Shown in pieces: positions 1 through 5,439 of a stretch of DNA of 5,942 bases. The notes below the pieces were generated by a model that was not told the DNA's origin, made no database searches, and saw only the letters and a list, made by a program, of their open reading frames with translations. The stretch is from an uncultured Bacteroidales bacterium (lineage in GTDB: Bacteria; Bacteroidota; Bacteroidia; Bacteroidales; UBA932), in the NCBI GenBank assembly GCA_946614205.1, contig CAMOGR010000164.1, positions 1 to 5,942 of the forward strand. The letters are read 5' to 3'. Within the stretch, counting starts at the first letter, position 1; each line of letters starts with the position of its first letter. The position numbers were made by a program, and so were the translations under genes.

Positions 1-125
1 ACCGTAGCCACCGAAGCAACCGGAGCAACAGGAGCCGCCGTAACCACCGAGGCAACCGTAGCCACCGGATCAGCCGAAACCCCCGAATCCGCCACCCCCA
101 CCGAAACCTCAACACCGGCAGTTCC
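1..125 (+). repeat. Imperfect Thr/Ala-coding low-complexity repeat
   Basis: Short related blocks recur. ACCGTAGCCACCG occurs at 1-13 and again at 55-67, a period of 54 bp or 18 codons. GCCACCGAAGCAACC at 7-21 recurs as ACCACCGAGGCAACC at 43-57, a shift of 36 bp. All shifts are multiples of three, so the repeat encodes the linker of the partial membrane protein (TVATEAT-like units). It decays into a Pro/Thr/Glu stretch towards base 125. The repeat may extend upstream of the window. Confidence 0.6.
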
Positions 126-345
126 AGCCCGAGTCACCCGCGGAACGGCAGCAAAAAAAGCGCGGAAACCCTTTCCGAAGCCACTTGCCTGGACTCTTGG
201 CGCCGTGGTGGCAGCGGCCATATTCCTCGGCGGCTTCGTAGTCGTTTCGCGCCTCGCCCCGTCATTTACCGATTCGCTGCTCTATACGCCTGAGCAGCTG
301 GCAATTATAAATGCACCTGAAGATGGAGCTGATATATCCCGATGA
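1..345 (+). CDS. C-terminal part of a single-pass membrane protein with a Thr/Ala-rich linker (5' end outside window)
   Basis: An open frame runs from base 1 to a TGA at 343-345 and gives 114 residues with no start in view. Residues 1-50 are low-complexity Thr/Ala/Val/Glu/Pro, like a flexible linker. A basic patch (KKARKPFPK, residues 52-60) precedes one hydrophobic helix at about 62-82 (LAWTLGAVVAAAIFLGGFVV). A 30-residue polar tail follows, ending EDGADISR. By the positive-inside rule the linker and missing N-terminus should be cytoplasmic and the tail periplasmic. I do not recognise the family. One weak possibility is a Bacteroidota HU-like DNA-binding protein, several of which carry a linker and a membrane helix after the HU domain, but that domain would lie outside the window. 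The frame overlaps the start of the Nudix gene, which suggests co-transcription. The coding call is fairly safe because of the clean helix and charge pattern; the function is unknown. Confidence 0.72.
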   Translation, partial: TVATEATGATGAAVTTEATVATGSAETPESATPTETSTPAVPARVTRGTAAKKARKPFPKPLAWTLGAVVAAAIFLGGFVVVSRLAPSFTDSLLYTPEQLAIINAPEDGADISR

Positions 346-883
346 AATTGCGCCCCTGGTTCCCGGAGCACGCGGACGCAATGAAATGCTCCCCGTGGTG
401 GAACCGGGAGGCCGGGTAATCGCACGTGCCCCGCGCGCGTGGTGCCATGCCGGCACCAAACTCCTTCACCCGGTAGTCCACCTGCAGATAATAGACCGGT
501 ACAGCCGCATATACCTGCAGCGCCGCTCGGCATCCAAACACCGTTACCCGCTCCATTGGGACACCGCCATAGCCGGACATGTTTCATACGGTGAGACCCT
601 CACCGAATCCCTTTACCGCGAGGCCTCTGAAGAACTCGGCTTCACCGACTTCTACCCGATACCCATAACCGAATACGTCCGCGAAGCCCCCGACCAGCGG
701 GAGCTTGTAGTAGTCTGGGCCGCGGTCGGCCACTTTGCCCTCAGGCCCGACGGACACGAGGTCGTCGACGGCCGCTGGTGGGAAATCCCCGAAATCGAAG
801 CGGCATACGGCACCGATACCCTTACACCCACCTTCGAATCAGAATTCAAGAACTTGAAAGACAGCCTGCTGGCCCTTTTGTAA
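323..883 (+). CDS. Nudix hydrolase, isopentenyl-diphosphate-isomerase-like (YfcD-type)
   Basis: The product has 186 residues from the ATG at 323. A complete Nudix box GX5EX7REUXEEXGU is present at residues 85-107: GHVSYGE, seven residues, then REASEELGF. This is the Mg-binding, diphosphate-hydrolysing motif. The N-terminal part (VVEPGGRVIARAPRAWCH, then LLHPVVHLQI) and the QRRSASK...LHWDTAIAGH stretch match the layout of the IDI-like/YfcD branch, so an NDP-linked or other diphosphate substrate is expected; the real substrate cannot be read from sequence. The protein is soluble with no signal peptide. Start choice is uncertain: ATG codons at 311, 323 and 386 are in frame. I prefer 323, which overlaps the upstream gene by 23 nt; 386 would begin just before the conserved VVEPGGRVI segment. 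The next gene starts 4 nt after the stop, so the two are probably co-translated. Family confidence is high. Confidence 0.93.
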   Translation: MELIYPDEIAPLVPGARGRNEMLPVVEPGGRVIARAPRAWCHAGTKLLHPVVHLQIIDRYSRIYLQRRSASKHRYPLHWDTAIAGHVSYGETLTESLYREASEELGFTDFYPIPITEYVREAPDQRELVVVWAAVGHFALRPDGHEVVDGRWWEIPEIEAAYGTDTLTPTFESEFKNLKDSLLALL

Positions 884-887
884 CACG

Positions 888-2990
888 ATGGACACAATCA
901 GCAAATTCATACAGGACCAGTTGTCCTTATGGCCCCTGGCGGCTGCCAACTTCAGAGCACTCAAGACCATGAAGGTCCGTACCCTCGAAGTCGGCTCGCT
1001 CAAGGTGCGCCTCCAGTACAATCCCTCAAGGATAGCCTCCACGACGGCCAAGGTCGACAAAGAGACCATCTCTTCCAGGGCCTGCTTCCTGTGCGTCGAA
1101 AACCGTCCGGCCGAACAGTTCCACATCAAGTTCGAAGGACGCAAGGGCCGCAGCTACAACATCCAGGTCAACCCTTTCCCGATTTTCCAGAAGCATCTCG
1201 TGATAGCCCGTTCGGAGCACATCCCTCAGGCCATCTGGCATCATCTGCCCGACATGCTCGACTTCGCCGCGACCTACCGGGACTTTACCGTATACTATAA
1301 CGGACCGATGGCAGGAGCCTCCGCCCCCGACCACCTTCATTTTCAGGCGGTTCCCCGTGGTGTACTCCCTCTGGAAACGGCCGTGGACTCGTTCCTCGAC
1401 GCCCCTGGGGAAGCGCTTTCATGCGTGAAGGATGCCACCCTGTACCACTTCCGCCGTTTCACCCGCGGCGTGTACTGCATCAAGGCGTCCACTACCAAGT
1501 CGCTGGCGAAACTGTTCTACCAGTTCCTCGACTGCTGCCCGGTGATGGACAAAGGCATGGAGCCGCGGTTCAACCTCTACGCCTGGTACAAGCCGGATGC
1601 CGGCGAATACCGCGTGATGGCGGTGCTTCGCACGGAACTGCGGTCCCACCATTTCTACACCGACGGCCCGGACCACCTGACCATAGGCCCCGGAGCTGCA
1701 GAAATGGCCGGAGTGTTCGTAGCCCCCTGCGAAGAAGACTATCGCAAGGTTACGGCTGCGCAACTCGCTGAAATACTGCAGGAAGTGAGCGTTACTGCCG
1801 ACGATGAGCGGATGATAGATTTCCGTCTTGCGCGCACTCAGCCGCAGGTTGAGGTCGGCATAGTCAGCGCAAAGCGCATTGAATTCGAAATCATTTCCGA
1901 CGGCGCCGGTCCGCAGATGGTGAGCATAAGGGACGGACGCATAGACTACAACGGAGCGCTTTACGACGAACTCTATTTCGATTCGGTCACTCCGTCGACC
2001 TTGTTCGCTGAACCGTCGTTCATCTTGAAGGACGTGCCCATAGGCATCGATTTCCACTGGCAGCGCAAGCAGGACCAGAAGTTTGCCGGTTCGCTGAAAT
2101 TCATAGTGGAGGGCGACAAAGTGACCGCGGTCAACCGCATCGGCCTGGAAGACTACCTGCTCAGCGTGATTTCTTCCGAGATGCGCGCCGACGCTCCGCT
2201 CGAATTCCTCAAGGCACACGCAGTCATCTCACGCAGCTGGGTGCTCGCTCGCCTGCGGGACAGGGCCAACCCTGAAGAGGCGGAATCGGCAATACCCCAT
2301 GCCTGTTATGATGTCTGCGCCGACGACCACTGCCAGCGCTATCAGGGGCTTGCTACGGCCGTCGGGGAGAATGTCCGACGGGCCATCGACCAGACCTGGG
2401 GCCGTGTGCTGATGTACGACGGACGCATCTGCGACACCCGTTTCTCCAAGTGCTGCGGCGGCAGGACGGAAATTTTCAGCACCTGCTGGGAAGACCGCGA
2501 TTACCCGTACCTGCAGAGCGTCGAAGACCCCTGGTGTGACTGCCACGACCCGAAGGTGCTCGGCAAGGTGCTCACCGATTACGACCAGGAGACCGCCGAT
2601 TTCCACGACTGGCAGGTCCGCTATGGCACCGGCGAACTGTCGGAACTCGTCAAGGAGCGCACAGGAATCGATTTCGGAACGGTCGAATCCCTGGAGTCGG
2701 TGGAGAGGGGACCGTCGGGCCGCATAAAGTACCTTCGCATCACCGGCAGCAAGCAGACCCGCGTCATCGGCAAGGAACTTGCAATACGCAGGGCGTTGAG
2801 CCGCTCCCATCTCAAGAGTTCGTGCTTTACGGTGGAGGCTCTCCCGGACGGCTTCGTCCTCACCGGCAAGGGCTGGGGGCACGGAGTGGGCCTGTGCCAG
2901 ATAGGAGCGGCGGCAATGGCTTTCGAAGGCAAGGATTATGCTGAAATACTCAAATACTACTACAGAGGTGCAAGCATCGGGCAGCAATAG
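888..2990 (+). CDS. Fusion protein: N-terminal HIT/GalT-like domain (DUF4922-type) plus C-terminal SpoIID/LytB lytic transglycosylase domain
   Basis: The product has 700 residues. Residues ~1-310 resemble the Bacteroidota DUF4922 type: a CxxC (C66, C69), NPFPIFQKHLVIA at 95-107, and DHLHFQ at 148-153, giving H149-x-H151-x-Q153, the HxHxQ signature of the GalT/Ap4A phosphorylase branch of the HIT superfamily. Residues ~325-700 are SpoIID/LytB: GLEDYLLSVISSEM with E431 at the position of the catalytic Glu, LKAHAVISRSW (441-451), a His/Cys cluster (H471, C473, C477, H481, C482) at the zinc-site region known in SpoIID, KCCGGRTE (521-528), and GWGHGVGLCQIGA (662-674). SpoIID enzymes cleave peptide-free glycan strands, leaving 1,6-anhydroMurNAc. 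No signal peptide or membrane helix is visible at the ATG or at internal Met codons, so the protein is predicted cytoplasmic, which is odd for this domain and suggests work on imported fragments. The gene starts 4 nt after the Nudix stop without a Shine-Dalgarno and overlaps the permease gene by 53 nt. Domain assignments are strong; the combined reaction is unknown. Confidence 0.93.
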   Translation: MDTISKFIQDQLSLWPLAAANFRALKTMKVRTLEVGSLKVRLQYNPSRIASTTAKVDKETISSRACFLCVENRPAEQFHIKFEGRKGRSYNIQVNPFPIFQKHLVIARSEHIPQAIWHHLPDMLDFAATYRDFTVYYNGPMAGASAPDHLHFQAVPRGVLPLETAVDSFLDAPGEALSCVKDATLYHFRRFTRGVYCIKASTTKSLAKLFYQFLDCCPVMDKGMEPRFNLYAWYKPDAGEYRVMAVLRTELRSHHFYTDGPDHLTIGPGAAEMAGVFVAPCEEDYRKVTAAQLAEILQEVSVTADDERMIDFRLARTQPQVEVGIVSAKRIEFEIISDGAGPQMVSIRDGRIDYNGALYDELYFDSVTPSTLFAEPSFILKDVPIGIDFHWQRKQDQKFAGSLKFIVEGDKVTAVNRIGLEDYLLSVISSEMRADAPLEFLKAHAVISRSWVLARLRDRANPEEAESAIPHACYDVCADDHCQRYQGLATAVGENVRRAIDQTWGRVLMYDGRICDTRFSKCCGGRTEIFSTCWEDRDYPYLQSVEDPWCDCHDPKVLGKVLTDYDQETADFHDWQVRYGTGELSELVKERTGIDFGTVESLESVERGPSGRIKYLRITGSKQTRVIGKELAIRRALSRSHLKSSCFTVEALPDGFVLTGKGWGHGVGLCQIGAAAMAFEGKDYAEILKYYYRGASIGQQ
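2938..2990 (+). other. 53-nt gene overlap: SpoIID fusion 3' end and permease start
   Basis: The last 17 codons of the fusion protein (ending YYYRGASIGQQ) share DNA with the first 17 codons and part of the next of the permease (MLKYSNTTTEVQASGSN). The conserved SpoIID tail (AEILKYYYRGASI) is needed in one frame, while the permease N-terminal tail is polar and probably tolerant, so the overlap is cheap for the second protein. It implies translational coupling. If the permease starts at the GTG at 2968 instead, the overlap shrinks to 23 nt. Confidence 0.7.
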
Positions 2991-4227
2991 GAGCCCCTGG
3001 CTCTGGATACCGACCCTCTACTTCGTGGAGGGCATACCATACTTTATCGTCAACACCATTTCGCTGGTGATGTTCAAGGATATGGGCATGGACAACGGCA
3101 CCCTTGCCCTTCTCACCAGCTTGATCAGCCTCCCGTGGGTGGTGAAACCCTTGTGGAGCCCCTTCGTGGACCTGGTGCGCAGCAAACGCTGGTGGATAGT
3201 GACGATGCAGTTCGTGATGCTTGCAGCGATAGGGCTCATCGCCGCCACCGTTCAGATGACGACCTTCACCCTCACGCTCATCCTCTTCATAATCGCAGCT
3301 TTCGCTTCCGCCACGCACGACATCGCCGCCGACGGCTTCTACATGCTGGCACTTGACGGAAAACGTCAGTCGGCGTTCGTGGGCATACGCAGCACATTCT
3401 ACCGCATAGCGTCCGTGTTCGGACAGGGAGTCCTGGTAGTCATGGCCGGAGTGCTCGAAAAGAAACTGGGCGACATTCCCGCCGCATGGTCTGTAACGAT
3501 GCTGGTGAGTGCCGCCATCCTTGCAGTTTTTTCCGTCTACCACCTTTTCATGCTCCCTCGCCCCTCGGACGACCACAGCGAGGCGTCTTCCCTTACTGCT
3601 TCTGGCATATTCAGGGGCTTCGGTGAGGCTTTCGCATCATTCTTCCGCAAGAAGGGAGTCTGGCTGGCGATAGCTTTCATGCTGCTTTACCGTCTGCCCG
3701 AGGCTTTTTCAGTCAAGATGCTGTTCCCCTTCTTCCGCGACCCTGTCGAGTTGGGCGGCCTGGGATTCAGCACCGATATGTACGGGCTTGTATTCGGCAC
3801 CTTCGGCGTGGTGGCTCTCCTCGCCGGCGGCATACTCGGAGGGCTCGCCGCAGCTCGTCTCGGCCTTCGGAAATGCCTGTGGCCCATGGCTTTGTCGCTT
3901 GCTTTGCCGTGCGCCGTATATCTCTATATGAGCCTTGCTCAGCCCGAAAGCCTCTGGGTTGTGGGGGCCTGCGTCGTCTTCGACCAGTGCGGCTACGGAT
4001 TCGGTTTCTCGGCATACATGCTGTACATGATGCACTTCTCCCAGGGGCCTCTCAAGACCTCGCATTATGCCATCTGCACCGCGTTCATGGCCCTCTCCAT
4101 GATGCTTCCCGGCCTTGTGGCAGGCTATCTGCAGCAGGCTCTCGGATATGTTGGATTCTTTACCCTTGTAATGATATGCTGTCTCGCAACCTTTATCGTC
4201 ACCTTCTTTGTGCGGCGGCGCTTGTAG
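2938..4227 (+). CDS. ampG: AmpG-like muropeptide permease (major facilitator superfamily)
   Basis: The product has 429 residues and is almost entirely hydrophobic helices, about 12 by eye, with a polar central loop at ~206-222 (LPRPSDDHSEASS) separating two halves as in MFS carriers. AmpG-type features are YFVEGIPYFIV (28-38), SLISLPWVVKPLWSPFVD (61-78) followed by the basic RSKRWW (81-86), and ATHDIAADGFYM (125-136). AmpG proteins import anhydromuropeptides or related amino sugars through the inner membrane for cell-wall recycling. The protein is shorter than E. coli AmpG (about 490 residues), lacking extra C-terminal helices, as I recall for Bacteroidota forms. The ATG at 2938 lies inside the preceding gene, with AAGGCAAGGA shortly upstream as a possible weak ribosome site; a GTG at 2968 is an in-frame alternative. 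Its neighbours, a SpoIID fusion and a NamZ, support a cell-wall role. A different substrate within the MFS is possible. Confidence 0.88.
   Translation: MLKYSNTTTEVQASGSNRSPWLWIPTLYFVEGIPYFIVNTISLVMFKDMGMDNGTLALLTSLISLPWVVKPLWSPFVDLVRSKRWWIVTMQFVMLAAIGLIAATVQMTTFTLTLILFIIAAFASATHDIAADGFYMLALDGKRQSAFVGIRSTFYRIASVFGQGVLVVMAGVLEKKLGDIPAAWSVTMLVSAAILAVFSVYHLFMLPRPSDDHSEASSLTASGIFRGFGEAFASFFRKKGVWLAIAFMLLYRLPEAFSVKMLFPFFRDPVELGGLGFSTDMYGLVFGTFGVVALLAGGILGGLAAARLGLRKCLWPMALSLALPCAVYLYMSLAQPESLWVVGACVVFDQCGYGFGFSAYMLYMMHFSQGPLKTSHYAICTAFMALSMMLPGLVAGYLQQALGYVGFFTLVMICCLATFIVTFFVRRRL
4176..4227 (+). other. 52-nt gene overlap: last permease helix and NamZ signal peptide
   Basis: One stretch encodes the end of the last membrane helix and the basic tail of the permease (ICCLATFIVTFFVRRRL) and, in another frame, the NamZ signal peptide (MLSRNLYRHLLCAAALVA). 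No later start codon would leave a signal peptide, so this overlap is firmer than the previous one. Both products need hydrophobic residues here, which CTT, GTC, TTC and GCG-rich DNA supplies in both frames. Confidence 0.8.
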
Positions 4228-5426
4228 CGTCCCTTGCCGCTTCCGCCCGCGTCAAACCCGGAATCGAGGTCCTTCGTGACGGTGGATTCGAGGGCCTGAA
4301 GGGCAAGAGAGTCGGTCTGCTAACCAATCCCAGCGGAGTCGACCGCTCTCTGCGTTCCACCATCGACATCCTGGCGGAAAACGTCAATCTCGTGGCCCTG
4401 TATGCCCCTGAGCATGGCGTGAGGGGTGATATTTGGGCAGGCGGCAAAGTGGAGTCCGGTACCGATGCTGCGACCGGTCTGCCTGTCCACTCTCTGTACG
4501 GAGCCACGCGCCAGGCCACCCCGGAGATGCTGAAGGGTATCGACATTCTTGTCTACGACATACAGGATGTGGGGACACGCTCATACACCTTCATAAGCTG
4601 TCTCGGACTCACGATGCGCACTTGCGCGCAGCTGGGCATCCCCGTCATGGTGCTCGACCGTCCAAACCCGCTCGGCGGCCTGAAGGTTGAGGGCCCTGTG
4701 GTGCGGAAGGGCTATTTCTCCTATGTCAGCCAGTACAGGATACCGTATGTGTACGGGCTTACGGTGGGGGAGCTTGCCACCCTGATTAACGAGGAAGGGC
4801 TCAACTGCGGCCAGAAGGGTGACCTGGAGCCGGCACACTGCTCTCTTACCGTAGTGCCGATGGAGGGCTGGGAGAGGTGGATGACCTACGAGCAGACCGG
4901 TCTGCCGTGGGTGATGCCGTCTCCCAACATCCCTTATCCGCGCAGCGCCGTATGCTATCCGAGCGCCGGCCTGGTAGGGGAGTTCGGCAATTATCTCAAC
5001 ATAGGCATAGGATATACCATCCCCTTCGACGCTTTTGCTGCCGAATGGATAGACGCCGACGCCCTCAAGGCCAAACTGGATTCTTACAAGGTCCCGGGAG
5101 TGGCCTGGCGCACCGTCCACTACACTCCCTTCTACGGCAGCGGCGCGAAGAAGCTTCTGCACGGCGTCCAGTACTATTTCGTAGATTATGAGGCCGCACC
5201 GATAACGCTCGTCCAGTTCTATGTGATGCAGGCGGTATACGAACTTTATAAAAAAAATCCTTTTGAGCTGTCCAAGGAGCGCATTCCTATGTTCAACAAA
5301 GTTTGTGGAACGGATTTTGTCAGTACTGAGTTCAGCAAGCGTTTCCGGGTATCGGACATCCGTCAATATTGGGACGCCGACGTCGCAGAATTCCGGGCCT
5401 TGTCGCAGAAATATTATATTTATTAA
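4176..5426 (+). CDS. namZ: DUF1343 / NamZ-type exo-beta-N-acetylmuramidase, secreted
   Basis: The product has 416 residues from the ATG at 4176. Residues 1-24 form a signal peptide: basic start (MLSRNLYRH), hydrophobic core (LLCAAALVASLA), cleavage likely near ASA-RV. No lipobox Cys is placed at the cleavage site, so a soluble periplasmic enzyme is expected. The mature part carries the DUF1343 pattern: GKRVGLLTNPSG (43-54), ALYAPEHGVRGD (74-85), DILVYDIQDVGTRSYTF (123-139), VMVLDRPNPLGG (157-168), and LPWVMPSPNIP (243-253). Family members (NamZ, B. subtilis YbbC, Tannerella NamZ1/2; glycosidase family GH171) remove terminal MurNAc from the non-reducing end of glycan chains. The segment at 264-284 (AGLVGEFGNYLNIGIGYTIPF) differs from the EGTN-S-GRGT loop I recall in the classical members, so substrate preference may differ. 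The same frame stays open upstream to 3873, but only the 4176 start gives a signal peptide. The gene overlaps the permease gene by 52 nt. Confidence 0.92.
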   Translation: MLSRNLYRHLLCAAALVASLAASARVKPGIEVLRDGGFEGLKGKRVGLLTNPSGVDRSLRSTIDILAENVNLVALYAPEHGVRGDIWAGGKVESGTDAATGLPVHSLYGATRQATPEMLKGIDILVYDIQDVGTRSYTFISCLGLTMRTCAQLGIPVMVLDRPNPLGGLKVEGPVVRKGYFSYVSQYRIPYVYGLTVGELATLINEEGLNCGQKGDLEPAHCSLTVVPMEGWERWMTYEQTGLPWVMPSPNIPYPRSAVCYPSAGLVGEFGNYLNIGIGYTIPFDAFAAEWIDADALKAKLDSYKVPGVAWRTVHYTPFYGSGAKKLLHGVQYYFVDYEAAPITLVQFYVMQAVYELYKKNPFELSKERIPMFNKVCGTDFVSTEFSKRFRVSDIRQYWDADVAEFRALSQKYYIY

Positions 5427-5439
5427 TACCACTGGCCTT

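Noticed and set aside
342..422. Short frame from the ATG that overlaps the upstream stop as ATGA
   Set aside because: It ends after 26 codons at a TAA and lies inside the Nudix gene in another frame. No family resemblance is seen.
1419..2987. Two long - strand open frames (1419-2219 and 2229-2987) opposite the SpoIID fusion
   Set aside because: The + strand carries unmistakable SpoIID and HIT-like motifs through this region. The antisense products lack motifs and are shadows of high GC.
3873..4175. Upstream extension of the namZ frame to an ATG at 3873
   Set aside because: This stretch encodes conserved permease helices in the other frame, and its own translation is Arg/Pro/Cys-rich without pattern. 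The ATG at 4176 gives a proper signal peptide.
5261..5296. Possible Bacteroidota promoter (TTTTG at 5261, TATGTTCA at 5289) before the secreted repeat protein
   Set aside because: The second box matches TAnnTTTG only partly and the spacing is longer than usual. It also lies well inside namZ coding sequence, so it is not supportable as a promoter.
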